36,441 nt of DNA from assembly GCA_017481725.1 (NCBI GenBank), contig JAFUOX010000075.1, forward strand, positions 1 to 36,441, in the 5' to 3' direction. The notes beneath the pieces are model-generated. The model did not search any database and was not told the origin of the DNA. It saw only the letters and a program-made list of their open reading frames with translations. A program made the translations under genes and the position numbers. Shown in pieces: positions 1-9,179 of this stretch. This DNA is from Kiritimatiellia bacterium. Lineage in GTDB: Bacteria > Verrucomicrobiota > Kiritimatiellia > RFP12 > UBA3636. How positions within the stretch are numbered: the stretch's first letter is position 1; every line of letters starts with the position of its first letter.

Positions 1-296
1 CTTGAAAGGGTAAAGGAAACAGGTGAAGGTTTCCCCTAAAGAATAAAACATTATGAAACATTAAAAAGTAAATTAAATCGTTTCCATCTACTGGAACAAA
101 TAAAATTATTGAAAAAAAGAATTTACAAAGAACAAGAAAGGATAAGAAAAGGCAAAACTATTTCTCAACAAAATCCAAAAAAAATTGAAAATTAATGGCC
201 GGTTCGGTGTCTTTTATATTTGACACATTGCGATAGGCAATGCAATTTTGATGCTTGCGTGAGGCTCATGAGGTACGGGATACTCTACTCAGCAGC
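1..296. other. A-rich region at left edge, downstream of the secretin gene
   Basis: No convincing gene is seen here. The first 200 bases are purine-rich on the plus strand. A plus-strand frame from base 40 to the TAA at 193-195 is open and lysine-rich, but it has no good start codon and is separated by a TAA (37-39) from an open stretch running in from the left edge. Between 200 and 242 there are short hairpins that lie just past the stop of the secretin gene. The left edge may hold the degraded tail of a plus-strand gene, but this is weak. Confidence 0.4.
207..242 (-). terminator. Overlapping hairpins after the secretin operon
   Basis: Two short perfect inverted repeats share a base: GTGTC/GACAC at 207-211 and 222-226, and CATTGC/GCAATG at 226-231 and 237-242 with a 5-base loop. 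They lie 55-90 bases past the stop of the last gene of the operon. On the minus strand neither is followed immediately by a good T-run; a run of T comes only about 25 bases later (near 177-184). This is a possible, weak transcription end or mRNA-stabilising structure. Confidence 0.3.
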
Positions 297-2339
297 TTAT
301 TTTTCTTCTATATCTTTGCTATCAGATATTGCTTCTACACTCTTTGGTGCAACACGTTGCAGCAACTCATTCGTTGCTCGCTCACTCTCCAATGGTGTGC
401 AAATAACATGTGGGCGAATCAATATAATCAACTCAGAACGCTGCTTAACTATCTCTGTACTACGGAAGAGAAAACCAATTAGAGGAATGTGTCCTAAAAT
501 TGGCACACGAGAGATTTGCTCTGACTCTGTCTCTGTTATCAAACCACCAATACCAGCAAGTAAACCATCCTGTGTAATAAATGTGCCACTGATGCGGCGA
601 GACTGAATGGTGTCAACACTATAAGTCTGCAATGAGCTTGCATTGCCATAAGGGATAGAACCTCCATTCTTTTTAACAGATGACTCCTCCTGCATTAGGC
701 GTAGCATTACACTGCGGTCCGCATTAATATTTGGAGCAATCACAAGTGTTGTGCCAATAGGTGTCATCTCTATTTGAGGCTCAACTGTATAGCCAATTGT
801 TGATGTCATACCATCAATTGTACCCATCACTGGCTCCATTGTCACACCTGTGGTAATTGGTTTCTCTTCACCAATAAAAATACGAGAAACCTCATTGTTA
901 GCAATCAAAAGTGTCGGTGTTGCAATAACCTTTGCTTTACCATCCTTCTCCAGCAACTGAATGCGAGCACTAAATTTATCACTAATCAATGAATATGAGA
1001 AAGAATCTGTGCGTGGAGTATTTGCCAATGGATTAAAGCCTGGAAAACCCGCCATTGAGGAATATAGATTTCCATTTACTGTATTCTCAGATTTAATCTC
1101 ATACTCAAAGGTTGAATTAAATTCATCATCAAGAGTAACCTGAACAATCTTCATCTCAAGCATTACACTTGGTGTGGCAACGTCTAGCTTCTTAATTAGC
1201 TCTGCAATTTCATCCATCACCTTTGGATCACTTGTACGAACAATCATAATATTATTTTTGCGACTAATTGTAACAAAAATGCTTGGAGATTGATTACGGA
1301 ACAAATCTAGTTTTTTGCGAAATTCTGCTTCATTACCGCGAGCTGCCTCTAATTGTGCTGCTGCCTCTGGTGACATACCGCCAAAGCTCTCCTTATTAGA
1401 ATAATCATCAGAAATATTACGATTGTGATTATCTGAAGAGTTAAAGGTGTCTGTGCTTGAGCCTCTGACGGAAATATTACCCGGATCTATTGCTAAGAAA
1501 GAACTTGAACTAGATGAATCAATCATCTCAAGACGCTCGAAGCGGCGGCTTAGGTCGCTCAATTCATCATCAAGAATATCATTCTCACCTAGGGTTAGAT
1601 AAACACGTTCTGGATATAACCCATAAATAACAGAAGCAATCTCAACAACATTTGGATAAAGAAGAGTGAAGGTGCGAGTTTGTTCCTCACGGAAGGTTTG
1701 TAGGCTACCTTCATACTCAGCCATTGTTGTGATGCGAACAATACCTGTCTTCTCATCTGCTCTATACCATAGATTATGTGCTCTACATAGCTCCTCTACC
1801 ACAACATTGATTGGAACATTACGTAGGAAAACAGATACAGGAATTTTTGCTGCCTTTTGTGATGCAGATATATTTACACCTATCTGCTCAGAGAGTAGAC
1901 GAACAAGCTGACCCAGCTCAAAGTTATTTGCCTCTACATGTGTAAGGCAAGACTCTGCGGCTTCTGTCTTTGTAGCATTACTTGCTAGCTTATAGCTTGT
2001 GCCAATCCAAAGCTCTTGATTTAAGGTTGGTGCTTCTAGCTGAACGCCCTCAGCAGTAATAGATTTGATATTAAGCTTTATTGGCACACCAGAATACTCA
2101 TACTGGATAGCAGAGCTTGGGCGAACAAAAAATGTCTTTCCATTTGGTGCAACAACTATTGCCACACCACCATCTGCTTGACCACACACTAAAGCACCTA
2201 AAGAAAAGCTCTGAAGCTCTGTTAGCTGAGCCTTAATCTCATCTGCAAGCTTCTCTGGTGCCGCTGTTGGATCATTTGCAAATAAAGTGCCCACACAAAA
2301 AAGTAGACTGATACCTGTAACTAATTTATTTCTTTTCAT
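297..2339 (-). CDS. gspD: Secretin (GspD/PilQ family), outer-membrane pore
   Basis: Forms the outer-membrane ring through which a type II secretion or type IV pilus-like machine passes its substrate or fibre. The N-terminus is a signal peptide (MKRNK followed by a hydrophobic stretch ending near LFAND). A short N-domain with FLRNVPINVVVEEL lies around residues 145-205, then an N-domain near TLLYPNVVEIASVIYG, a Ser/Asn-rich low-complexity insert (about 265-325), a further N-domain (FVTISRKNNIMIV) and the C-terminal secretin domain with the family's VPILGHIPLIGFLFRS motif. I chose the ATG at 2339 (680 aa) because AAAAGGA sits 5 bases upstream; an ATG at 2360 would add seven residues but has a poor ribosome site. 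It is the last gene of the pseudopilin operon, 33 bases after gspF. Whether it is GspD or PilQ cannot be settled; no PilQ-type AMIN domain is seen. Confidence 0.93.
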   Translation of the reverse strand: MKRNKLVTGISLLFCVGTLFANDPTAAPEKLADEIKAQLTELQSFSLGALVCGQADGGVAIVVAPNGKTFFVRPSSAIQYEYSGVPIKLNIKSITAEGVQLEAPTLNQELWIGTSYKLASNATKTEAAESCLTHVEANNFELGQLVRLLSEQIGVNISASQKAAKIPVSVFLRNVPINVVVEELCRAHNLWYRADEKTGIVRITTMAEYEGSLQTFREEQTRTFTLLYPNVVEIASVIYGLYPERVYLTLGENDILDDELSDLSRRFERLEMIDSSSSSSFLAIDPGNISVRGSSTDTFNSSDNHNRNISDDYSNKESFGGMSPEAAAQLEAARGNEAEFRKKLDLFRNQSPSIFVTISRKNNIMIVRTSDPKVMDEIAELIKKLDVATPSVMLEMKIVQVTLDDEFNSTFEYEIKSENTVNGNLYSSMAGFPGFNPLANTPRTDSFSYSLISDKFSARIQLLEKDGKAKVIATPTLLIANNEVSRIFIGEEKPITTGVTMEPVMGTIDGMTSTIGYTVEPQIEMTPIGTTLVIAPNINADRSVMLRLMQEESSVKKNGGSIPYGNASSLQTYSVDTIQSRRISGTFITQDGLLAGIGGLITETESEQISRVPILGHIPLIGFLFRSTEIVKQRSELIILIRPHVICTPLESERATNELLQRVAPKSVEAISDSKDIEEK

Positions 2340-2372
2340 ATTTATCCTTTTAATCAACATATATCCGTGTAT

Positions 2373-3599
2373 TTAGCTCATTGTACCCATTGTAAACAAT
2401 GCCATAAAGAAGGCGAGATACACAAAGCCAACGATTAGACCTGTGATAATAATCATTACTGGCTCCATTATCACGCTCAGGCGTCGAACAACTATACCCA
2501 AAAGCGTATCATGAAATTCTGCAACCTCCTTAAAGGTCTCTGAAAGATCACCCGTGGTCTCCGCCACAGCAGTCATGCGCGAAAGCATTGGCATAAATTC
2601 TTTTGCTGGATGCAATGCCTCTGCAAGAGATTCGCCCTTAATTACACCTTCACGTGCAGCAACAACGCGTGCACGAAGTCTGCGGTTATTAAGCATATTT
2701 GCAGCCACATGTAGAGAATCTACCAGAGGAACACCGCTCTCAATCAAAAGAGCCATTGTTCTTGCAAAGCTTGTTGTAGCAGAAAGCCTCAACACCTTAC
2801 CGGCTATTGGCAAACGCACCAATAGCGCATCCTCTAGCTCACGACCTATCGGATTCATTCTAACCACAATCCAAACTAAAATTGCACCACCAATAATTAG
2901 ACAAAGAGGCATTGAATTTAAATGAAGCCAATTTGACACATCGACAAGAAATTGAGTAATCGCTGGTAATTCAACATTACCTTGTTTAAGAAATTCTGCC
3001 ATCTTTGGAATAACCGAAGCCACAAGATACACTGCCACACCAACAGCAAGAATTAAAGCTAGCACTGGGTAAACCAAAGCATTCAAGAAGGCCATTCGTA
3101 GCTTGCGCTTTGCTTCAAGCTGATTTGCTGCTCTTGTAAAAACTTGCTCTAGCTCTCCAGTGCGTTCACCAGCAATAGTAAGCTGAATCTGCTCCTCAGC
3201 AAATATTCCTTTTTCTGCTGCCATCGCATCTGATACACTTAAGCCCTGAGAAATGCGCTCACGCACACGAGCCCAAACGAGAGCTGCTCTAGGACTTTCA
3301 GCTTGCTCTTCAACGGTTTGCATAGCAGCAACAATTGGGACGCCACTCTTGAGCATATATGCTAGCTCACGCAAGCCTAGCTCTATATCAAGAGAGCGCA
3401 CTGGCTTTAGCCAAGAAAGCGAATACCATGGTGCATTAATTGGACTCTTTTCAGCTGTTTTTCGAATCTCAGATAGCTCAATAATCACATTACCCTCAAG
3501 GCGCAATTGCTCAGAAAGGATACTCGATGAGGCTGCCTCTCGAGTACCTGTCTGCACCGTGCCAGAGCGTGTTTTGATTTTATATGAAAATTGAGCCAT
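2373..3599 (-). CDS. gspF: GspF/PilC-family inner-membrane platform protein
   Basis: Polytopic inner-membrane protein that couples the cytoplasmic ATPase to pseudopilus assembly. At 408 aa it has the usual family length, with two homologous T2SF domains (about 70-195 and 275-400). The first contains ELAYMLKSGVPIVAAM and the second FARTMALLIESGVPLVDSL, the internal repeat typical of the family. Membrane segments are visible near residues 170-195, 230-247 and 378-404. It lies 47 bases after gspE and 33 before the secretin start. The start ATG has no strong Shine-Dalgarno sequence. PilC and GspF cannot be separated by sequence alone; the neighbours suggest a hybrid machine. Confidence 0.93.
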   Translation of the reverse strand: MAQFSYKIKTRSGTVQTGTREAASSSILSEQLRLEGNVIIELSEIRKTAEKSPINAPWYSLSWLKPVRSLDIELGLRELAYMLKSGVPIVAAMQTVEEQAESPRAALVWARVRERISQGLSVSDAMAAEKGIFAEEQIQLTIAGERTGELEQVFTRAANQLEAKRKLRMAFLNALVYPVLALILAVGVAVYLVASVIPKMAEFLKQGNVELPAITQFLVDVSNWLHLNSMPLCLIIGGAILVWIVVRMNPIGRELEDALLVRLPIAGKVLRLSATTSFARTMALLIESGVPLVDSLHVAANMLNNRRLRARVVAAREGVIKGESLAEALHPAKEFMPMLSRMTAVAETTGDLSETFKEVAEFHDTLLGIVVRRLSVIMEPVMIIITGLIVGFVYLAFFMALFTMGTMS

Positions 3600-3646
3600 A
3601 TTTATTTTCTATTCTTTCTCTAACTAACACTAAAGTTAAAGCACAA

Positions 3647-5140
3647 CTAAAATGTATTATTATTTATTGCTTTCATTGCTTCAGCGACACTTGTTACACC
3701 AGCCTGAATTTTTGCTATAGCATCATCAATGAGAAAGCGCTGCTTTCCTTGCTTCATTCCTTCAATCAATTCGCCAAGTGGAGCATCTGCTGCAATCTGC
3801 TCTGCAAGTGCAGCTGTCGGAAGCATAAATTCAAACAACCCTACTCTGCCAATATAACCTCTGCCTGAGCAAGCCAAGCAGCCACATGGTTTATATGCAT
3901 CTACTCCTGCAAGCTCTGGGCGACCTAAGCAATTCGCCTCATCTTGAGTAAGTGCATATTTTTCTGCGCATTCTGGACACAAGCGACGAACCAAACGCTG
4001 TGCAACAGACAAGCGAAGTGTCGCTGCAATCAAGTGTGGCTCAAGCCCCATATCACGCAAGCGTGTTACAGCACTTGCTGCATCATTTGTGTGAAGCGTT
4101 GAAAGCACAAGGTGGCCCGTAAGTGCAGCCTTAACTGCGGCATCTAGTGACTCTGCATCGCGAATTTCGCCAATCATCACCACATCTGGGTCATGGCGTA
4201 AAAGGCTACGAAGTGCTTTTGCAAAGTTTACCTTATCACTGCTATCAACCTCAACCTGAGAAATACCCTCGGTTTCATACTCAATAGGATCCTCAACTGT
4301 GAGAATATTTAGTGATGCAGTTTCTAGCAGATGATGAATTGAAGCATAAAGCGTTGTTGATTTACCTGAGCCTGTTGGACCTGTTAGAAGCACAAGACCA
4401 TGAGGACGAGCTAAAACACCTGTTAGCTGATTGTGATGCTCCTCGCTGAGCCCCAAATCATTAAGATGGATGCGAGAGTTACCCGTCTCAAGCAAGCGCA
4501 TAGTAATGCGTTCTCCATAGCGTACAGGAAGAGTTGCCACACGCACATCGTATGGGTGAACCTTGCTTCTAGTATTTGTTGATGCTGGTGGCACCCATGT
4601 AAACGAGCCATCTTGGGCAGCTCGTTTTTCAGCAATATCAAGCCCAGCAAGCACCTTTATACGGCTGCAAATTGCAGCCTGTATGCTTTGTGGGAGAAGA
4701 GCAAATTCCTCAAGGATTCCATCAACACGGAAACGAATACGCAAGCCAGTTCTTGATGGTTCCACATGAATATCGGAGGCTTGGCGGATTACAGCAGCAC
4801 GAATAAATGAATCAACTATTGCCACAGGATCATCTGATGCTTCCATTGCTGTGGCAGTGTCCATTGCTCCACCACGAGCATCTCCATAAACACGGAGCAA
4901 AGCTTGGCGAAGCTCCGCCTGATCAGCAGCAACAGTACGCACATGCAAGCCAGTTGCTGCCTCGATAGCAGAAACCGCCTGTGTATCTGAGCTTTCAGCC
5001 ATTGCAACTATTAGTTCATTTCCAAGCTTACAGATAGGCAAAGCAAGTCTGCGCATAGCAATTGCAGGATTTATCTGCATTGCCCAGCGAGGATCAATTT
5101 GTAATGTTTCTAATGAAACTTTTTCTGGTAACTCTTTCAT
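3647..5140 (-). CDS. gspE: GspE/PilB-family secretion ATPase
   Basis: Cytoplasmic hexameric ATPase that powers pseudopilus/pilus extension. The Walker A motif GPTGSGKST is at residues 254-262, the Walker B region [11 protein letters not shown] near 320-330, the His box [13 protein letters not shown] near 342-354, and the zinc-binding cysteines are CPEC (388-391) and CLAC (421-424). The N-terminal domain is short (about 90 residues) compared with the two PilB proteins at the right end of the window, so the protein is 497 aa. It follows a PilT-like ATPase gene by 71 bases and precedes gspF, the usual gspE-gspF order. AGGAAGAG lies upstream of the ATG with a spacing of about ten bases. Confidence 0.94.
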   Translation of the reverse strand: MKELPEKVSLETLQIDPRWAMQINPAIAMRRLALPICKLGNELIVAMAESSDTQAVSAIEAATGLHVRTVAADQAELRQALLRVYGDARGGAMDTATAMEASDDPVAIVDSFIRAAVIRQASDIHVEPSRTGLRIRFRVDGILEEFALLPQSIQAAICSRIKVLAGLDIAEKRAAQDGSFTWVPPASTNTRSKVHPYDVRVATLPVRYGERITMRLLETGNSRIHLNDLGLSEEHHNQLTGVLARPHGLVLLTGPTGSGKSTTLYASIHHLLETASLNILTVEDPIEYETEGISQVEVDSSDKVNFAKALRSLLRHDPDVVMIGEIRDAESLDAAVKAALTGHLVLSTLHTNDAASAVTRLRDMGLEPHLIAATLRLSVAQRLVRRLCPECAEKYALTQDEANCLGRPELAGVDAYKPCGCLACSGRGYIGRVGLFEFMLPTAALAEQIAADAPLGELIEGMKQGKQRFLIDDAIAKIQAGVTSVAEAMKAINNNTF

Positions 5141-5211
5141 CTCTTACTAACTCTTCCTGCGGCATACGCATCTTGAGGCTGAGGTCTCAACCATCAAATG
5201 CTTTTACCTCA

Positions 5212-6297
5212 CTATCTCTGTTGGATACTTTGCTGTTCTTTATAGGTCTCTGATGAGATTCTTCCACTATTGTATAGCTGATTAACTGATTCCTCAAAGG
5301 TAATCATGCCAGAGGCACGGCCTGTCTGCATCATAGAAGTAATTTGACGAGATTTGCCCGTTGCAATCAAATTAGCAACCGCTGGAGTAACAAGAAGCAG
5401 CTCATTGCTTACAACACGTCGACACCCCTCTTCCTTGCCAGGAAGAAGTCTCTGAGCGAATACACCGCGCAGTACAAGCGATAGCTGTTGGCGTATACTC
5501 TCCTGTTCTCCCTCTGGGAACACTGCCACAAAGCGCTCTATTGCGCCAACTGTATCACCAGAATGCAAGGTTGTAAATACTAAGTGCCCCGTTTCAGCAG
5601 CAGTAATTGCAGTACGCATGGTTTCAATCTCACGCATCTCTCCAACAAATATTGTATCAGGATCTTGACGCAATGCTTCGACCAAAGCAGAATTAAAATC
5701 AACGGCATCGCGCCCAATCTGACGCTGCTGCACAAGGCATTGCTTTGATTTATGGATGTATTCAATAGGATCCTCAATCGTGATAATGTGTCCCGGTCGA
5801 GCAGAATTTATCATATCAAGAAGGGTTGCAATTGTTGTGCTCTTACCTGAGCCTGTTGGACCTGAAACAATTACTAAACCATGTGACATTTTACAGAAGG
5901 CCTCTAGCTGTTCTGGCAAGCCTAGCTGACCAAGTGAAAGAAACTCATCATCAAGCCTACGAAGTGCAATACCGTAGCCATTATTCTGCTTAAAAATATT
6001 AAAGCGATAGCGTGAACCTGCTGGGGAAGACACTGCACCATCTATTGCTCGAGCAGAAGCAAGGGCCTTAACACTTGCATCCTCGCTATCTTCTCCATTC
6101 ATTCCCAACATCAAAGAAAGAGCTAGATCAAAGCTTTGTTCTGTGGAAATCACATCAAAACTTTGCATTACAGATAGCTTACCATGTATGCGAAGATATG
6201 GAGCTTCTCCACTTGTAATATGAATATCAGAAGCAAGATTTGCCTCGCAGCATTCAAATAACTTCAAAAAAATTTTATTCATCATATAAAACACCAT
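5212..6297 (-). CDS. PilT-like retraction-type ATPase inside the secretion operon
   Basis: A 361-residue ATPase of the PilT/GspE superfamily. It has the short PilT layout: an N-terminal PAS-like domain starting SDIHITSGEAPYLRIHGKL, Walker A GPTGSGKST at 146-154, Walker B FVGEMREIETM near 217-227, and GHLVFTTLHSGD near 237-248. It lacks the zinc-binding CxxC pairs of GspE/PilB. The C-terminal retraction motif of true PilT (AIRNLIRE) is only loosely matched by AVANLIATGK. Three bases separate it from the PilO-like gene. ATGs five and six codons downstream are alternative starts; none has a clear ribosome site, so translation may be coupled to the gene before. A PilT-type motor within a gspE-gspF-gspD operon suggests a retractable fibre rather than a plain T2SS. 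Confidence 0.88.
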   Translation of the reverse strand: MVFYMMNKIFLKLFECCEANLASDIHITSGEAPYLRIHGKLSVMQSFDVISTEQSFDLALSLMLGMNGEDSEDASVKALASARAIDGAVSSPAGSRYRFNIFKQNNGYGIALRRLDDEFLSLGQLGLPEQLEAFCKMSHGLVIVSGPTGSGKSTTIATLLDMINSARPGHIITIEDPIEYIHKSKQCLVQQRQIGRDAVDFNSALVEALRQDPDTIFVGEMREIETMRTAITAAETGHLVFTTLHSGDTVGAIERFVAVFPEGEQESIRQQLSLVLRGVFAQRLLPGKEEGCRRVVSNELLLVTPAVANLIATGKSRQITSMMQTGRASGMITFEESVNQLYNSGRISSETYKEQQSIQQR

Positions 6298-6300
6298 TTT

Positions 6301-6993
6301 CTACAAAACAACCTGTATATACCAAAGCTTTTTGTCACTACTTGTTGGAGCATTTGCCATACTAATTACCTCAATTACAAGAGGGAGTTGTTCCTGCTCA
6401 CACTTCTTTAGCATTGCTGAAAGCGCACCAAAATTTGCCTCAACAGAAAATCCCCAACGCTTACAATCAGGATATTGTTCTGACAGTGCAGATAAAAGCG
6501 TATTCCCTTTGGTAGAAGCATTAGAAGTTGGAATAAAATCAAGCTCCTCTTCAAGAGCAGAAGCTGCCATTATTTTTTGTCCATCATTTTTAAGTGCAGC
6601 TGCAGATACGATTTTAATTCCATTAGAAGCCAACAGCTCACGAAAAGCATTAATTCTCGCCCCAGACACAGAGCAAAATGCTTTTCCACGGCAAGCATCC
6701 ACACCACAAACTTCACAAGTCTTCTCTGCCTTAGAAGCACCATTTACTTGAACTGCAGGTGATTGCTGCTCCTTATATGCAGCAAGCTCCTCCTTTGCTC
6801 TTGCCAGCTGACTATCTAAAGAAGTCTGCTGAGCCATTATATCCTCCTCAGAACCCAACTGCTCAATATGCTCTGAATAAGCATTGCAATCATTATGTAG
6901 TCCAGCTCCCCACACCCAAGCATATATCGCAACAATTGCGATAGGTAGAGCAAACAAGGAAAAGACTTTATCGCGATTAGTAATTGCTAGCAT
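6301..6993 (-). CDS. PilO/GspM-like assembly protein with a cysteine cluster
   Basis: Not recognised at family level by sequence alone; position and architecture point to the PilO/GspM role, bridging the inner membrane to the periplasm. There is one N-terminal membrane helix (about residues 11-29), then a coiled-coil segment (about 40-77), then a small alpha/beta region ending the protein (230 aa), as in PilO. Unusual is a cluster of four cysteines after the coiled coil (C93, C96, C101, C107; spacing CX2CX4CX5C), predicted to be outside the cytoplasm. GGAGAAG is eight bases before the ATG. It lies directly behind the PilM/N-like gene (3-base gap), which matches the pilN-pilO order. Confidence 0.7.
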   Translation of the reverse strand: MLAITNRDKVFSLFALPIAIVAIYAWVWGAGLHNDCNAYSEHIEQLGSEEDIMAQQTSLDSQLARAKEELAAYKEQQSPAVQVNGASKAEKTCEVCGVDACRGKAFCSVSGARINAFRELLASNGIKIVSAAALKNDGQKIMAASALEEELDFIPTSNASTKGNTLLSALSEQYPDCKRWGFSVEANFGALSAMLKKCEQEQLPLVIEVISMANAPTSSDKKLWYIQVVL

Positions 6994-6996
6994 GAT

Positions 6997-8157
6997 TTAC
7001 TTCTCCTCTCCTGAACTATTTGACACAGCTAAAGCTTGCTTTTCAACAAATGCCTTAACTGCATTCTGCTCATTATAGTGCAATAAAACACAAAACTCAT
7101 TTGCAGACTTCTGTCCTCGACTTTGTGTATCGACAATCCAACCCATCTTGGCAATACCATTCTTGGAGAGTGCCTCATAGAAGCGTAGCTCAGCATCCTT
7201 ATGAACGCTAAAAAGCTTCAGAGAAACACAATCAGGAGCACAATCAATTCCTTTAACAAAAACAAAATCACCGCATGACTCTGCCACAATTGAGAAAAAG
7301 CTATTCCAAGCCATATGGCGTGCACCTAGCATTGTGCAAGCACTGCTTGCACCAGCGTCTTTCTCCTGTAAAGTTTTAAGCTCATGCTTTATTTTTGCAA
7401 TGGCATTTCTTGTTTGATTAAGCTTTGCCACTGGAGCTTCAAGCTTTGCAAGCTCTTCCTGCTTGCCTTTAAGAATCACCTCAGAAAATACAAAATAGTG
7501 TAATCCGCAAAGAAGTATTACAGCAACAGCAATTCGAACCATCAAGCGCTTAAACGCATCGGGAGAAAACTCCGCAATTCCAGCGGCAAACCCTTTAGAA
7601 GCGACATCCTTTGTAATAATCACTGGCTGTGATTTTGCAAGGTCTGTAAGCGATGCTGTAGCAATTGCCTTGAGTCGTGACTCTATCTCCTCTGCACTCT
7701 CAAAAGCAATAGCGGCTTGCATAATGGCCTTTAGCTCAACAGAATTAGCACGCCCCACACGCAAAAGCTCACCAAGCTCAGCTTCTGCCAATTCAATTAC
7801 AGCAAAGCCAGCTCCCTTTGGAGCAAAACCAAGCACACATGATTGTGGAGATATTCCCGAAAAAGGCTCTACCTCATAAGCTAGCACACTGCTTAGCTCA
7901 TTTTTTGTCAACCCCTGCTGCTGTGCAGCAGATAGCCCAACCTCTTGATAGAAGCAATCTGAGCTCAGGAGTATAAGCTCTGCCTTCTTGCGAATAGCAA
8001 AGCAATTAGAAAGCACAGCACCAAGAATCTCTGCTTGGGTACTTGCAGAAGGTCTTTCAAGCTGCACAAGCTTACCTTCCTTAACAAGGTAAGCCCACAC
8101 ATCAGTGCGACCTAGCTCAAGAATTATTTGCTCATTTTTCTTACAATTAATTTTCAT
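6997..8157 (-). CDS. PilM/PilN or GspL-like assembly protein
   Basis: A bitopic protein of 386 aa. The first 200 residues are soluble and look like the actin-like fold of PilM/GspL: LELGRTDVWAYLVKEGK near the start, then SSVLAYEVEPFSG, a typical PilM/MshI element. One membrane helix follows (about 206-226, VRIAVAVILLCGLHYFVF), a coiled coil (about 230-270), and a PilN-like periplasmic domain. The layout equals a PilM-PilN fusion, which is what GspL is. The start ATG overlaps the stop of the pseudopilin gene upstream (ATGA), so translation is coupled. It probably forms the cytoplasmic platform for the ATPases with its PilO-like neighbour. Confidence 0.75.
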   Translation of the reverse strand: MKINCKKNEQIILELGRTDVWAYLVKEGKLVQLERPSASTQAEILGAVLSNCFAIRKKAELILLSSDCFYQEVGLSAAQQQGLTKNELSSVLAYEVEPFSGISPQSCVLGFAPKGAGFAVIELAEAELGELLRVGRANSVELKAIMQAAIAFESAEEIESRLKAIATASLTDLAKSQPVIITKDVASKGFAAGIAEFSPDAFKRLMVRIAVAVILLCGLHYFVFSEVILKGKQEELAKLEAPVAKLNQTRNAIAKIKHELKTLQEKDAGASSACTMLGARHMAWNSFFSIVAESCGDFVFVKGIDCAPDCVSLKLFSVHKDAELRFYEALSKNGIAKMGWIVDTQSRGQKSANEFCVLLHYNEQNAVKAFVEKQALAVSNSSGEEK

Positions 8158-9179
8158 TGTGTAATAAGAGTTGACGGAATTGTAATCTTTAACCGATAAG
8201 TCTGATAAGTGCTTTGACCATTTGGCAATGGCGTCAGTTCAATGGTTTGGTACCACACTCGCCCAGTAGGCTTATACTTAACAACCAATGGATATGTACC
8301 CACTGGAACTTTACTAAAATCAAATTGGATGCAATTACTTACCGGAGTTGTGGCAGGGTCTTGCTCCACAATCTTTATCTTTGCCACATTATCCTCTATG
8401 TATGGAAGATAGATGCGTGCAACAAATAAGCCACCACCAGTCAACGCATCCACTGGCACAGCTGCTCCAGATGCTGACTGAAGCTCGAACTCAACTGGCA
8501 AATCTGCATAAGCATTAAACATTGCTGCACCATCACGCTCTGCTACATTCTTTGGAGCAACAAAATTGTCTGGCCGAGCATCTGCACCAAAATGCACCAT
8601 GCCACCAACCTCAACACCAGCAGAAACAACAGCATTTGAATTTACATCAACAATGCGACCATTCAACAGCGCTGCATCAGGGGCAGACATCACATTGCCC
8701 CAAGCATCAAAAAGAACGCCTGACTCAGTTGCATTAGCCGCTACGCTCTTAATATATGGGCCTCTCCAACCAACCCCAAGACGCACCAAAGAATCCATTT
8801 CATTATCATACGCTGGTGATAAGCTGCTACGCTCAGAAGCAACCTTATCAGCAAGAGCAATCTGCTTATATGCTGGGAGCATTCCTTGAGCAACAAGCTC
8901 TGTGACAGCGTATGCTGTGCGATCCGTGGCAGAGTCCTTCCCCTCAAGCACAACTGATAAAGCATAAGGCAAGCGACCCATTGTACCCACAAAGGATTCT
9001 GCTGCTCCAAGCTCTGTTCCAACCACTGCCTCAGTAATTGCCTTGAGATCCTTCTCTGCTTGTTCATGCTTTTTGCTCTTTACTGTATCTAGCATATGGA
9101 CCATGGCAACATTTGTGACGATGGCCAATATCACAAGCACAAGAACAAGCTCAATAAGGGTGAAGCCTTTATTCTTCAT
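8154..9179 (-). CDS. Long GspG-like pseudopilin with C-terminal beta domain
   Basis: A type IV prepilin-like protein. The class III leader is MKNKG, with cleavage expected between G5 and F6 and the conserved Glu at +5 (FTLIELVLVL). The GspG-like part contains VGWRGPYI (136-143) and DAWGN (158-162). After residue 210 there is an additional domain of about 130 residues rich in alternating hydrophobic residues (for example VPVGTYPLVVKYKPTGR), which looks like a beta-sandwich; ordinary GspG is only about 140-150 residues. I chose the ATG at 9179 because GGGAGG is six bases upstream; an ATG two codons earlier leaves no spacing. The start overlaps the end of the preceding pseudopilin gene by 11 bases. 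Confidence 0.85.
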   Translation of the reverse strand: MKNKGFTLIELVLVLVILAIVTNVAMVHMLDTVKSKKHEQAEKDLKAITEAVVGTELGAAESFVGTMGRLPYALSVVLEGKDSATDRTAYAVTELVAQGMLPAYKQIALADKVASERSSLSPAYDNEMDSLVRLGVGWRGPYIKSVAANATESGVLFDAWGNVMSAPDAALLNGRIVDVNSNAVVSAGVEVGGMVHFGADARPDNFVAPKNVAERDGAAMFNAYADLPVEFELQSASGAAVPVDALTGGGLFVARIYLPYIEDNVAKIKIVEQDPATTPVSNCIQFDFSKVPVGTYPLVVKYKPTGRVWYQTIELTPLPNGQSTYQTYRLKITIPSTLITQ

